Notes: generated by a model not told the origin, from the sequence alone. A stretch of 64,000 nt of DNA from Paenalcaligenes sp050487225 (GCF_050487225.1 NZ_JBKQGY010000001.1:1426001-1490000); one strand, 5' to 3'; numbered from the stretch's first letter, positions 33,978 to 43,474 are shown. Numbers and translations: made by a program.

Positions 33978-34115
33978 ATCCCTAGGGTTTATACCTGAAC
34001 CATCAAAACATATAAAACCATATGATATATTTATTTGGCAATACGAATGACAATCAGCACCAAATACGGTGCACCACCAACAGCTTTACCCATTCATCTA
34101 GGAGCACTATCCATC

Positions 34116-34475
34116 ATGCATGCTTACTTACAAGCCTTGCTGCACTATGCGACATTCCAAGGCCGCACCTCTCGTAAAGGTTATTGGCTGTTTCTACTCA
34201 TACAGTTAATTATTCTTCTGGCCTTGTCTTTCTTAGAGCGTCACTTTGCTCTCGCCAACCCAGAAATAGGTTTTGGGTGGATTACTACCCTCTACGCACT
34301 GGCTACCTTGCTACCGGTACTCGCTCTGCAGGTACGCCGATTACATGATGCCAACCACGCAGGTTGGTGGGCATGGCTCAATCTGTTGCCAGTTATTGGT
34401 CAGCTCGTGCTGCTAGCGTTTGCCTTACTCAAAGGCTCTACCGATCAAAACCGCTACGGTCCAGCCTCGCAATAA
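34116..34475 (+). CDS. DUF805 small membrane protein
   Basis: A 119-residue DUF805 (YhaH) protein. The start MHAYLQALLHYATFQGRTSR is typical: these proteins begin with a short helix, then F.GR..R and a Trp/Tyr before the first membrane segment (YWLFLLIQLIILL). Two or three further helices follow, with the conserved VRRLHDANHAGWWAWL between them. The ATG at 34116 has AGGAG 11 nt upstream; a longer frame starts at 34035. Function unknown in the family. Confidence 0.85.
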   Translation: MHAYLQALLHYATFQGRTSRKGYWLFLLIQLIILLALSFLERHFALANPEIGFGWITTLYALATLLPVLALQVRRLHDANHAGWWAWLNLLPVIGQLVLLAFALLKGSTDQNRYGPASQ

Positions 34476-34518
34476 AGCGTACTACCTCCTATTTCCTATT
34501 ATTTTTTGTGAGACCAAC

Positions 34519-36054
34519 ATGACAGTCAACCGACGAGACTTTATACGTAAGAGTGCCGCCCTGTCCGGTGCAGGCCTGTTTAGTACACTTTCCCCTACCC
34601 TACGTGCTCAATCTGATAGCACTACAACAGCACAAAGCGCTGCCACAACACTACCCAAACCTGTCTTATTGCCTGATGCAAAAGCAGTCCCCAGTAAGTT
34701 GGGATTAGACTCCCGCATCTGGACTTGGCACCGAGATGCCACCACCAATGACTCAATGCCTGCCAATTACTACGAAGCTACTCTACCCGCATGGGACAGT
34801 TTCCCTGCGCTACAAGGTGATCAGGTATGTGACGTAGTGGTTATTGGCGGTGGACTACTCGGTGCTTCTACGGCTTTACACCTCTCGCAAGCAGGCCTGG
34901 ACGTTGTTCTACTGGAAAAACATAATGTGGGCTCAGGGGCTTCGGGGCGTAATGGTGGTCAACTCACCCCTGGTCTAGCGCGTTGGGAAGCCGAAACCAT
35001 GATGGAAAACCTGCCACCAGACGAAGCCCAACGTTTGTGGCGTTTCGCTTCCATAGAAGCCATGAACTTAATTGATGAGTTGTCAGATCGTTATGGCTTT
35101 AACTGCGATCGTAAACGCGAACACCTCACCGCTGCCGTACACCCAGGTCATATGGGTGCCTTAGTTTCTAGTGCAGATGCTAGGCGTGGATTAGGTGATA
35201 GAGCGGTCAAGATCATGGGCCCGCAAGAGCTTAAAGAGTATGTGCAATCCGACATTTACCATGGTGCTGCTCTAGACACTATTGGCGGCCAAGTGCAGCC
35301 CCTCGCCCTCTTGCGTGGCATGGTATATGGCCTCGTACAAAATGGCGGCAAAATTCACGAAAATAGTGCAGTCACAGAAATCATCGAAGAAGCAGACGGA
35401 ACACGTGTGGTCACAGAACAGGGTGTAGTCAAAGCACGTAAAGCCGTTGTACTGGGCGTGCACTACGCTGCCCCACAGTTCTTGGAAAAAGGCGGTACCA
35501 CCATTCCTTTCTACACTTACGTAGCAGTGACACCTAGCCTGCCTATGGACATCAGCCAATTGCTACCGGGTGATCTGCCGGTATACGACACGCAACTGCA
35601 AATTGACTACTACCGTGCCGTACGTAACAACCGCCTGCTATTTGGTGGTCAAGGCACCGGTAACTCATGGTCACCCCGCGACGTGAACAATTATTTGTTA
35701 GAGCGTATTCAAACCGTATTCCCACAATGGGAAAAGCCCGAACTGGAATACTCATGGGGTGGCATTAGTGACATCACCCTCAATGGTGCTGTAGACAGCC
35801 GTAAAAGTGATGCTAAAGCCCCTGTCTATGCCGTGCATGGTTGGAGCGGTCACGGTGTTGCGCAAACCGTTCGCATCGGCAAATCCATTAGTGATGACAT
35901 CACAGGTCGTAATGATGACTTCGTTATGCTGACACGCATCCCCCATGATGAAATCCCCTTCAATGACTACATAGGACCTGTGGCGATTCCTTTGGTGAAA
36001 GGCGCATTAACCGTGCAAAGCCTGATTAATCCCGCTGAGATGGTGTCATTCTAA
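34519..36054 (+). CDS. Tat-exported FAD-dependent oxidoreductase (DAO family)
   Basis: A 511-residue flavoprotein. The N-terminus MTVNRRDFIRKSAALSGAGL is a twin-arginine signal (RRDFIR plus hydrophobic stretch, ending near LRAQ), so the folded enzyme should be exported to the periplasm. The FAD motif VVVIGGGLLGASTALHLSQAG starts near residue 112, followed by EKHNVGSGASGRNGGQLTPG, the pattern seen in gamma-glutamylputrescine oxidase and glycine oxidase relatives. Substrate unknown; an amine or amino acid is likely. The ATG at 34519 is chosen because it opens the Tat signal; the frame's upstream part overlaps the DUF805 gene. Confidence 0.85.
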   Translation: MTVNRRDFIRKSAALSGAGLFSTLSPTLRAQSDSTTTAQSAATTLPKPVLLPDAKAVPSKLGLDSRIWTWHRDATTNDSMPANYYEATLPAWDSFPALQGDQVCDVVVIGGGLLGASTALHLSQAGLDVVLLEKHNVGSGASGRNGGQLTPGLARWEAETMMENLPPDEAQRLWRFASIEAMNLIDELSDRYGFNCDRKREHLTAAVHPGHMGALVSSADARRGLGDRAVKIMGPQELKEYVQSDIYHGAALDTIGGQVQPLALLRGMVYGLVQNGGKIHENSAVTEIIEEADGTRVVTEQGVVKARKAVVLGVHYAAPQFLEKGGTTIPFYTYVAVTPSLPMDISQLLPGDLPVYDTQLQIDYYRAVRNNRLLFGGQGTGNSWSPRDVNNYLLERIQTVFPQWEKPELEYSWGGISDITLNGAVDSRKSDAKAPVYAVHGWSGHGVAQTVRIGKSISDDITGRNDDFVMLTRIPHDEIPFNDYIGPVAIPLVKGALTVQSLINPAEMVSF

Positions 36055-36073
36055 GAGCCTCGTCAACGCCCAT

Positions 36074-36106
36074 AAAAAAACCGGCACGCTCAGCGTGCCG
36101 GTTTTC
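36074..36106. terminator. Terminator between the FAD oxidoreductase gene and icd
   Basis: AACCGGCACGCT and AGCGTGCCGGTT form a 12-bp stem around a single base, so 3-4 nt must open as loop. A-run on the left and TTTTC on the right suit termination, best for the plus strand. Confidence 0.9.
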
Positions 36107-36142
36107 TCTGTGCTGACTCCCTATGTAGGGAATCAAACAGAC

Positions 36143-37399
36143 TTACATTTTCTCGATCATCACTTCGCCGAAGCCTGAGCAAGAAACTTGTGTTGCGCCT
36201 TCCATCAAACGAGCAAAGTCGTAAGTCACTTTTTTGGAGTTGATGGATTTTTCCATGCTGGAAATAATCAGGTCAGCAGCTTCTGTCCAGCCCATGTGAC
36301 GCAGCATCATTTCTGCGGACAAGATCAAGGAACCTGGGTTCACGTAATCTTTGCCAGCGTATTTAGGTGCTGTACCGTGGGTTGCTTCAAACATTGCAAC
36401 GGAGTCAGACAAGTTAGCGCCTGGGGCAATACCAATACCACCCACTTGAGCTGCCAACGCGTCAGAAACGTAGTCACCGTTCAAGTTCAATGTAGCAATA
36501 ACATCGTACTCGGCAGGACGCAGCAAGATTTGCTGCAAGAATGCATCAGCGATGGAATCCTTAACAGTGATTTCTTTACCTGTTTTAGGATTCTTGAATT
36601 TGCACCATGGACCACCGTCGATCAACTCAGCGCCGAACTCGGTACGAGCCAATTCGTAAGCCCAGTCACGGAAGCCACCTTCGGTGAACTTCATGATGTT
36701 GCCTTTGTGAACGATAGTCACAGAGGAGCGATCGTTGTCGATAGCGTACTGAATTGCTTTGCGAACCAAACGCTGTGTACCTTCTTTGGACACAGGTTTC
36801 ACACCAATACCAGAAGTATTAGGGAAACGGATTTTGTTCACGCCCAATTCGTTTTGCAAGAATGCAATCAGTTTTTTGGCGTTAGCGGATTCAGCTTCGA
36901 ATTCGATACCAGCGTAGATATCTTCGGAGTTCTCACGGAAGATAACCATGTTGGTTTTTTCTGGTTCACGCACAGGTGAAGGCACGCCAGTGAAGTAGCG
37001 TACTGGGCGCAAACAAACGTACAGATCCAATTGCTGACGCAGTGCTACGTTCAACGAACGGATACCGCCGCCAACAGGTGTAGTCAGAGGACCTTTGATG
37101 GAAACAACGTAGTCTTTAACGGCTTCCATGGTTTCTTCTGGCAGCCAAACATCAGGACCGTACACGCGTGTGGATTTCTCACCAGCGTACACTTCCATCC
37201 AATGGATTTTGCGTTTGCCACCGTATGCTTTAGCAACGGCTGCATCCACAACCTTGATCATGACGGGCGAAATATCTACACCAGTACCATCACCTTCGAT
37301 AAAAGGGATAATTGGCTGATCTGGTACGTTGAGAGAAAAGTCGGCATTAACCGTGATTTTCTGTCCCTCTGAGGGGACCTTGATGTGCTGATAGGACAT
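36143..37399 (-). CDS. icd: Isocitrate dehydrogenase (NADP+)
   Basis: TCA-cycle enzyme that oxidises and decarboxylates isocitrate to 2-oxoglutarate. The 418-residue protein begins MSYQHIKVPSEGQKITVN and matches the E. coli Icd type throughout. Features are PFIEGDGTGVDISPVM, the substrate Ser in FPNTSGIGVKPVS (phosphorylation-loop region), metal-binding Asp in LNLNGDYVSDALAAQVGGIG, and the NADP-binding ATHGTAPKYAGK. The ATG at 37399 has TTGGAG 7 nt before it; the frame runs on to 37507 without support. Transcribed alone. Confidence 0.96.
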   Translation of the reverse strand: MSYQHIKVPSEGQKITVNADFSLNVPDQPIIPFIEGDGTGVDISPVMIKVVDAAVAKAYGGKRKIHWMEVYAGEKSTRVYGPDVWLPEETMEAVKDYVVSIKGPLTTPVGGGIRSLNVALRQQLDLYVCLRPVRYFTGVPSPVREPEKTNMVIFRENSEDIYAGIEFEAESANAKKLIAFLQNELGVNKIRFPNTSGIGVKPVSKEGTQRLVRKAIQYAIDNDRSSVTIVHKGNIMKFTEGGFRDWAYELARTEFGAELIDGGPWCKFKNPKTGKEITVKDSIADAFLQQILLRPAEYDVIATLNLNGDYVSDALAAQVGGIGIAPGANLSDSVAMFEATHGTAPKYAGKDYVNPGSLILSAEMMLRHMGWTEAADLIISSMEKSINSKKVTYDFARLMEGATQVSCSGFGEVMIEKM

Positions 37400-37533
37400 G
37401 AGTGCTCCAAAGTAGAAAACAGGCGAATGTGAAAAACCCGATGGTCGTCTCGCCCCAGTCTTATATAAGAGTTTAGCCCAAATCTGACCCAAACATGAAA
37501 AAGACATGATTTTGGATCAAATTCTCTCTGCCA

Positions 37534-37554
37534 TTGTAGTGGACAGCACTACAA
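37534..37554. repeat. Inverted repeat across the bioD stop
   Basis: TTGTAGTG and CACTACAA form a perfect 8-bp dyad with a 5-nt spacer and include the bioD stop codon. No T-run follows on either strand, so it may stabilise the 3' end or bind a protein instead of terminating. Confidence 0.4.
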
Positions 37555-38193
37555 CTCCACCACTGGAACCTCAAGAAATTGGGCCTCAGGGTGGTGGTGC
37601 TGTACGTAGTTTCGTAAGTACTGCAGCGTGTCTTGGGCGATACGTTCATCTTCGTGGTCATGGATATGGTTATAGGCCAGCGCCTCTACCTTCAACTGAC
37701 GCTGCGCAATCGCTTGCAAGCTCAATAAGGTATGGCTAATGCTGCCCAAACGCCCGGTAGTCACCAGAATAATAGGCCACTGTTTTTGCTGTACGTAGTC
37801 CAGTGTCAGCACATCGTCCGTAAGCGGCACTAACAAGCCACCTGCGCCTTCTACCAACACACGGTCGTAGCGCTGCTCCAAATACTGGGTAGCATTCGCA
37901 ATCGCATCCAAATCTACTGTTTTGCCATCCAACCTTGCCGCCAAGTGCGGGGATGCCGGATACGAAAACACCTGCGGCATGGTCCAGCCTTGGTAATCGT
38001 CTTCGATTAAGCCCATGCCCATCAAGCTACGATGCTGCACAATATCTTCAGAGATATGCGGATTACCTGTTTGCACCAGTTTTTGGGTAATGACGTTGTG
38101 CCCTTCGCGCCGCCATTGGCCAGCGATAAAGCCGGTGGTGACGGTTTTACCAATGTTGGTATCTATACCGCCTACAAAATAAGTCTTAGCCAT
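37549..38193 (-). CDS. bioD: Dethiobiotin synthetase
   Basis: Closes the ureido ring of dethiobiotin from DAPA, CO2 and ATP. The 214-residue product begins MAKTYFVGGIDTNIGKTVTT, with the P-loop GIDTNIGKT near the N-terminus, KLVQTGNP for DAPA binding, and VEGAGGLLVPL. The start ATG overlaps the bioC stop by 8 nt and AGGAA precedes it. Last gene of bioH-A-F-C-D. Confidence 0.94.
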   Translation of the reverse strand: MAKTYFVGGIDTNIGKTVTTGFIAGQWRREGHNVITQKLVQTGNPHISEDIVQHRSLMGMGLIEDDYQGWTMPQVFSYPASPHLAARLDGKTVDLDAIANATQYLEQRYDRVLVEGAGGLLVPLTDDVLTLDYVQQKQWPIILVTTGRLGSISHTLLSLQAIAQRQLKVEALAYNHIHDHEDERIAQDTLQYLRNYVQHHHPEAQFLEVPVVEL

Positions 38194-38947
38194 GTTTTTT
38201 CCTGGCAATCAAATAAATGGGGTGATAGGTGAGCGACACCACATCATCGCTTTCGCTACGACCATACTGCTGCACATACTGCGCCGTAAATGTCCGCAAG
38301 CGCGCTTTGTTCCACTGCCACTGCCCTGCTCCGGTTACGCCGGTATGCTGCAAATGTTTGAGTACATCCCACGGCGAATCAAACCACAAGCGCTGCTGCG
38401 CTTGCTGCACCAACAGCACCTCAAAGCCAGCAGACAATAAACGCTGCCAGTCCGGCACACTGTAATACTGCAAACCTTGTCCGGTAAGTTGGCGTATTTC
38501 GTGATACTGCTCTGGCCCAAAGGTAGACAGCACCACATGGCCGCCAACGTTCAAACTCGCATGCAAACGCTGCAACAGGCGAGGCACATCCACCAACCAC
38601 TGCATAGAGGCCGCAGACACTACCGCATCTATACCTGAGGGCAGCGCTAAGGTTTCTATATCGCCCTCGGCATAGTGCACCTCTACGTCATTCGGTAACA
38701 ACGCCTGTAATGCCTCGCGCGGCAGATATAAATCATTCAATACTACGTGCTGCAACGGCGGCCAACCACGTAAATACTGTGTGAACCCACCTTGGCCGCA
38801 GCCTATTTCCAGTACACGCTGTGGCGCCGGCACGAACTGTTCAGCGTACTGCCACAATTGTTTAGCCATCTGCTGCTGTACCTGTGCTTGCTGCGTGTAC
38901 TGCGCCCCCGCTTTTCTAAAGCGCTGCCGTACTAGGGCTTTATCCAT
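38186..38947 (-). CDS. bioC: Malonyl-ACP O-methyltransferase BioC
   Basis: Methylates malonyl-ACP with SAM so that fatty acid synthase can build the pimeloyl chain. The 253-residue protein shows the SAM motif VLEIGCGQGGFTQYL (about 45-60), an acidic motif II region (AEGDIETLALP) and AVVSAASMQWLVDVP, typical of BioC. The ATG at 38947 shares one base with the bioF stop (TAATG); an ATG at 38956 is also possible. It overlaps bioD downstream. Confidence 0.92.
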   Translation of the reverse strand: MDKALVRQRFRKAGAQYTQQAQVQQQMAKQLWQYAEQFVPAPQRVLEIGCGQGGFTQYLRGWPPLQHVVLNDLYLPREALQALLPNDVEVHYAEGDIETLALPSGIDAVVSAASMQWLVDVPRLLQRLHASLNVGGHVVLSTFGPEQYHEIRQLTGQGLQYYSVPDWQRLLSAGFEVLLVQQAQQRLWFDSPWDVLKHLQHTGVTGAGQWQWNKARLRTFTAQYVQQYGRSESDDVVSLTYHPIYLIARKKHG

Positions 38948-40098
38948 TACAGGCATGCTAGCAGCCGCTCAAAGTCTGCTTCGGGTACATCGGCAGTCAG
39001 TGAAATGCGTAGCCGTGCTTGATTCACCGGTACAGTAGGAGGACGTACGGCCATCACCCATAAACCTTGCGCTTGCAACTGGCGGGCTTTTTCTAACGCT
39101 GCCTCATTACTGCCCAACACCACCGGCACAATATGCGAGGCGGATAAGTGCTGATCGTACTGCTGCGCTACGCGCTCACGTAGACGTAAAGTCAGGTGAT
39201 TCAATCTGTCGCGTCTGTCTTGCAGTGATGCCATACGCTGCAGCACAAAGTGCGTCCACGCCATGTTCAAGGGTGGCAACGCCGTACTAAAAATAAAGGT
39301 GCGCATGTGGTTAATGAGGAAGTCACGCACTACCTGCGAACACAATACATAACCACCTACCGAGTGCAGCGCTTTACCAAACGTACCTACGAGGAAATCA
39401 ATTTCTTGCACACACTGCTGCTCTTCGGCACAACCTAATCCTGTTTCACCACGTACCCCTACTGCATGCGCTTCATCCACATACAACGCCACCTGTGGGT
39501 AACGTTGCTTAAGCTGTACCAGTGCAGGCAAATCGGCAAGATCACCATCCATGCTGAAAATGCTTTCTGTCACGATCAACACGCGGGCGTAGTCGTTGTG
39601 ATGAGCCTCTAGCAACTGTTCTAGATGCTGTAAATCGTTATGTTTATAGCGCAGCAACTTGGCGGGGCTTAGGCGTAAACCATCAATCATGCTGGCATGT
39701 ACCAGCTTGTCGGCTAACACCAGGGTTTGTTTGTCGGTGATAGCCGACAATATCCCCACGTTCATGTGATATCCACTACCAAACACCAACGCGGCTTCAC
39801 GCCCAAACACCGTGGCTAAGGTCTGCTCTAATGCGGCATGGGTAGAGAATGAGCCTGTGAGCAAACGCGAGGACGATGCCGACAAGGCAGAATCCACCTC
39901 ATTAAGCTGCGCATAAAACTGCTGCTTTAAGCTGTGATCGGACGCTAATCCCAAATAGTCGTTAGACGCTAAGTTGCACCACTGCTGCCCGTGTATACGC
40001 AGTTGAGTATCGTGATGCTCAAAGCTATTTAACTGACGTAACGTGCCTTGCTGACGCTGTTTTTCTTGTGCCTCTACAAAGTACTGCTGCCAGCTCAT
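38947..40098 (-). CDS. bioF: 8-amino-7-oxononanoate synthase
   Basis: PLP enzyme joining pimeloyl-ACP and L-alanine to 8-amino-7-oxononanoate. The 383-residue product has NLASNDYLGLASD, SSSRLLTGSFSTHAALE, VDEAHAVGVRGETGLG (Asp/His for PLP) and TFGKALHSVGGYVLCS with the Schiff-base Lys. The ATG overlaps the bioA stop as ATGA. Biotin operon. Confidence 0.96.
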   Translation of the reverse strand: MSWQQYFVEAQEKQRQQGTLRQLNSFEHHDTQLRIHGQQWCNLASNDYLGLASDHSLKQQFYAQLNEVDSALSASSSRLLTGSFSTHAALEQTLATVFGREAALVFGSGYHMNVGILSAITDKQTLVLADKLVHASMIDGLRLSPAKLLRYKHNDLQHLEQLLEAHHNDYARVLIVTESIFSMDGDLADLPALVQLKQRYPQVALYVDEAHAVGVRGETGLGCAEEQQCVQEIDFLVGTFGKALHSVGGYVLCSQVVRDFLINHMRTFIFSTALPPLNMAWTHFVLQRMASLQDRRDRLNHLTLRLRERVAQQYDQHLSASHIVPVVLGSNEAALEKARQLQAQGLWVMAVRPPTVPVNQARLRISLTADVPEADFERLLACL

Positions 40099-41393
40099 TG
40101 CCCCACCCCTATTTGCTCTACCACGGCCAACAGCTCGGTCGTGAGCGTGCGCAACTCATCATCGCTAATCACATAGGGCGGCATGATATACACCAAACGT
40201 CCAAAGGGCCGTACCCAGATGCCACGTTTTACAAACTCTTTTTGCAAAGCGCCCATGTCTACAGGCTCTTGCATCTCAATCACGCCTATCGTGCCCAATA
40301 CGCGCACATCGCGTACCCATGACCACGATGTAGCGGGTGCTAGCTGCTCATTCAGTTGAGCTTCAATATGCTGCACTGTGCCTTGCCAATCTTGCGATAG
40401 CAGCAACTGGGTAGAACTACGCGCCACCGCACAGGCTAATGGATTGCCCATAAAGGTAGGGCCATGCATAAACACACCAGGCGAGCCACTGGACAATACT
40501 TCGGCTACCTTAGCGGTGGCCAGTACCGCCGATAAGGTCATGTAGCCGCCTGTTAAGCCTTTACCAATGCACATGATGTCTGGCTGCACATTGGCGTGCT
40601 CCCAGGCAAACATTTTCCCGGTGCGACCAAAGCCCGTCGCTATTTCATCAAAAATCAGCAACACACCATACTGTTCACACAAACGTTTCAGCTCTACCAA
40701 ATACTGAGGATGATAAAAACGCATGCCGCCCGCGCCTTGCATAATAGGCTCTATGATGAAGGCCGCCATCTCATGATGATTAGTGGCAAACAGCTGCTCC
40801 AACTCGTGAATGTCTGCGTCATTCCACTCATCGTAGAAGCCACTTTCTGGGGCTGACACAAATAAGCGTGTGGGTAGGCTAGACCCAAAAATCTGGTGCA
40901 TACCGGTTACGGGATCACACACCGACATCGCATTCCACGTGTCGCCGTGATACCCCTGCCGTATGGTGGCAATATTTTGCTTGTGTGTTTTACCCTGTAC
41001 CGCCCAATACTGCACCGCCATTTTTAAGGCGACCTCTACTGCTACAGAACCGGAATCGGCATAAAAAATCCGGTCCATGGAAGGTGGTGCTATTTGCAGT
41101 AAAAGCTTACCGAGTTCAATCGCAGGATCATGGGTAAAACCGCCAAACATCACATGCGACATTTTCTGCAATTGATTGCTGGCGGCTTGATTCAATACGG
41201 GATGGTTATAGCCATGAATGGCACACCACCATGACGACATACCATCAATTAAGGTCGTACCATCGTCCAACACAATGGTTGAACCCTGCGCGTGACTGAC
41301 CTTGTACACCGGTAACGGATTCACGGCTGAGGTGTAGGGGTGCCACAGATGCTCTCTATCAAAAGCATCTGCATTCATAGTGTGGTGACTCAC
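40095..41393 (-). CDS. bioA: Adenosylmethionine--8-amino-7-oxononanoate aminotransferase
   Basis: PLP aminotransferase that uses SAM as amino donor to make DAPA. The 432-residue product has HLWHPYTS near the start, MSSWWCAIHGYNHPVL, the PLP-phosphate site FYADSGSVAVEVALKMA, LLIFDEIATGFGRTGK, and the PLP Lys in DIMCIGKGLTGGYM. The start is probably GTG at 41393, with GGAGAG 7 nt upstream inside the end of bioH; ATG at 41378 would shorten it by 5 residues. Three bases separate it from bioH. Confidence 0.96.
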   Translation of the reverse strand: MSHHTMNADAFDREHLWHPYTSAVNPLPVYKVSHAQGSTIVLDDGTTLIDGMSSWWCAIHGYNHPVLNQAASNQLQKMSHVMFGGFTHDPAIELGKLLLQIAPPSMDRIFYADSGSVAVEVALKMAVQYWAVQGKTHKQNIATIRQGYHGDTWNAMSVCDPVTGMHQIFGSSLPTRLFVSAPESGFYDEWNDADIHELEQLFATNHHEMAAFIIEPIMQGAGGMRFYHPQYLVELKRLCEQYGVLLIFDEIATGFGRTGKMFAWEHANVQPDIMCIGKGLTGGYMTLSAVLATAKVAEVLSSGSPGVFMHGPTFMGNPLACAVARSSTQLLLSQDWQGTVQHIEAQLNEQLAPATSWSWVRDVRVLGTIGVIEMQEPVDMGALQKEFVKRGIWVRPFGRLVYIMPPYVISDDELRTLTTELLAVVEQIGVGQ

Positions 41394-41396
41394 TGT

Positions 41397-42092
41397 CTAC
41401 TCTCCGGGGAATAGCTCACACAACGCCTCTACTAGTTGTGGCGCATGTGTGTAAGGCAAAAAGTGACTGGCATCCGCCCATTGGAATACCTGTGATGACG
41501 CAGCCGGTAACGCTAAGCGCTGCGCAACGCCAGCAGGAACTAACGCATCCTGCCCTGCAAAAAAATGATACTGAGGAACCGATAATGATGCCAGTACCGA
41601 GCGCGTGTCCAATTCAGCCAGCAAACGCAACTGCTGGGTGCTAGCGACCACATCTACGCTATGTTCAAAGCTGTTTCGTAGTTGTCCCAGATACGCTTTA
41701 GCCTGAGCGTCCCCCTGACACACCAACGCGGCAAAGCGCAGGCGTGATTTATCAGGTTGCGTAATATAGCGCTGCTCAAAGGCACGAAATTCCTCAACAG
41801 GCATTGCACATGGCCAGTCGTCAGTAGTACAAAAACGTGGATTGGATGCCAGCGTTACCAAGGCACAGTCCCATTTTTGCGCTAACAAGGTAGCCACTTG
41901 ACCACCCAACGACCATCCCACCACTACACTCGGTGTTTGCGGTGTGGGTAATGTAGAAAGATAGGACTCCCACGACGGGTCTTGCGGCAGATCTACAAGG
42001 GTGACACTGTGCCCCTTTGCCTGCAAACCGCTATGCAACCGTTGTAGTGGAAAAGCCCCCAGACCAAAGCCGGGCAATAATACAAAATTCAT
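41397..42092 (-). CDS. bioH: Pimeloyl-ACP methyl ester esterase, BioH-like
   Basis: Alpha/beta hydrolase that removes the methyl ester from pimeloyl-ACP and ends chain building. The 231-residue product has the nucleophile elbow GWSLGG (Ser, about 83), then LVTLASNPRFCTTDDWP, a block typical of BioH, an acidic residue in FAGQDALVP and the catalytic His in ADASHFLPYTHAPQ. Being first in a bioH-A-F-C-D operon supports the role strongly. It is divergent from the DUF1841 gene with only 47 nt between starts, so both promoters must overlap. Confidence 0.9.
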   Translation of the reverse strand: MNFVLLPGFGLGAFPLQRLHSGLQAKGHSVTLVDLPQDPSWESYLSTLPTPQTPSVVVGWSLGGQVATLLAQKWDCALVTLASNPRFCTTDDWPCAMPVEEFRAFEQRYITQPDKSRLRFAALVCQGDAQAKAYLGQLRNSFEHSVDVVASTQQLRLLAELDTRSVLASLSVPQYHFFAGQDALVPAGVAQRLALPAASSQVFQWADASHFLPYTHAPQLVEALCELFPGE

Positions 42093-42139
42093 GGCGTAAA
42101 ATAATACCAGATACGATACTGCACAGAGACTAGATACGC

Positions 42140-42565
42140 ATGTTCAACCCTAGCCGCGAACAGGTACGACAGTTTTTTGTCGAGGCCTGGAATAAAGACC
42201 AAAACAACGGAGTACTCACTCCCATCGAAGCCATTGCGGTGGACTGGGTACGTGAGCATCCCGAATACCACGATCTGCTGCGTAACCCCGATGCGCTACA
42301 AGCGGATTTCACCGTAGAAGAAGGGCAAACCAACCCTTTCCTACACCTATCCATGCACTTGGCCATCCACGAGCAATTATCCATTGATCAGCCTCCTGGC
42401 ATCAAAGCCGCTTACAATCGCCTGTTGCAGCAACGTAGCCCGCATGAGGCGGTGCATTGCATTATGGATGCCCTAGGTGAAATCATCTGGGAGGCTCAAC
42501 GCCTGAATAAGCCGCTTGATAACGAGCGCTATATTGAGTTGATTAACCGTTACAGCACCCGCTAA
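42140..42565 (+). CDS. DUF1841 family protein
   Basis: A 141-residue soluble helical protein, clearly DUF1841: MFNPSREQVRQFFVEAWNK at the start, then EHPEYHDLL, NPFLHLSMHLAIHEQLSID and the end block HCIMDALGEIIWEAQR. The several conserved His residues could bind metal, by inference only. Function unknown. It precedes the MoxR gene by 17 nt and may share its transcript. Confidence 0.9.
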   Translation: MFNPSREQVRQFFVEAWNKDQNNGVLTPIEAIAVDWVREHPEYHDLLRNPDALQADFTVEEGQTNPFLHLSMHLAIHEQLSIDQPPGIKAAYNRLLQQRSPHEAVHCIMDALGEIIWEAQRLNKPLDNERYIELINRYSTR

Positions 42566-42582
42566 CCTTTTTCTTGTTTGCC

Positions 42583-43446
42583 ATGTCTGCTTCTGATACT
42601 TCTGCCCGCTTTTCCAGTACCGATCAGTATATTGCTACCGACGACCTCAGCATGGCGGTGAATGCCGCATTAGCGCTGCAACGACCTTTGCTGATTAAAG
42701 GCGAGCCAGGCACCGGTAAAACGCACTTGGCAGAAGAGGTGGCCAAATCCTTAGGACGCCCCCTACTGCAATGGCACATTAAGTCGTCCACCAAAGCACA
42801 ACAAGGCTTGTACGAATACGATGCGGTATCGCGTTTGCGTGATTCGCAATTGGGCGACCCTCGTGTGCACGACATTGCCCACTACATTGTGAAAGGCGTG
42901 CTGTGGCAAGCTTTTGAAAGTGATGTGCCCACGGTAGTGCTGATTGATGAAATAGACAAAGCAGACATCGAGTTCCCTAACGATCTATTGCGTGAACTGG
43001 ATCAGATGAGTTTTCATGTGTATGAAACACAGCAAACCGTCACAGCACGCCATCGCCCTCTGATCATCATCACCTCAAATAACGAGAAAGAACTACCAGA
43101 CGCCTTCTTGCGCCGCTGTTTCTTCCACTACATTCGCTTCCCTGATCGCGACACCTTGCAGCAAATTGTGCAGTTGCACTTTCCACAGTTAAAAAGCGAA
43201 CTGCTGAATCAAGCGATGGATGTGTTCTTTGCCTTGCGCGACACGCCCGGTCTAAAAAAGAAACCCTCTACCTCGGAGTTTCTGGATTGGATCAACCTGC
43301 TGCTGCACGAAGGCATTACCCCTGAACAACTGCAAGCCGCTGCCCAGCAGCCCGGCCAAAATGCCGTGATGATGGCAGGCGCCTTGTTGAAAAACGAACA
43401 AGACCTCACTTTGCTGAATCGCTTAGGGCGACTGCTGCGATCCTAA
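42583..43446 (+). CDS. MoxR-family AAA+ ATPase
   Basis: A 287-residue AAA+ ATPase with Walker A KGEPGTGKTHLAEEVA (about 37-52), Walker B VVLIDEIDKADIEFPNDLL, sensor 1 IIITSNNEKELPDAFLRRCF and a helical lid domain. MoxR proteins act as chaperones with VWA-domain partners to mature enzymes or complexes. The next gene is such a partner (28 nt gap). The start is the ATG at 42583; the open frame begins earlier with TTG. The client is unknown, since no oxidoreductase gene lies beside the pair. Confidence 0.92.
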   Translation: MSASDTSARFSSTDQYIATDDLSMAVNAALALQRPLLIKGEPGTGKTHLAEEVAKSLGRPLLQWHIKSSTKAQQGLYEYDAVSRLRDSQLGDPRVHDIAHYIVKGVLWQAFESDVPTVVLIDEIDKADIEFPNDLLRELDQMSFHVYETQQTVTARHRPLIIITSNNEKELPDAFLRRCFFHYIRFPDRDTLQQIVQLHFPQLKSELLNQAMDVFFALRDTPGLKKKPSTSEFLDWINLLLHEGITPEQLQAAAQQPGQNAVMMAGALLKNEQDLTLLNRLGRLLRS

Positions 43447-43474
43447 GATCACCGTGTAGGCTTTAGCTGCTGCC

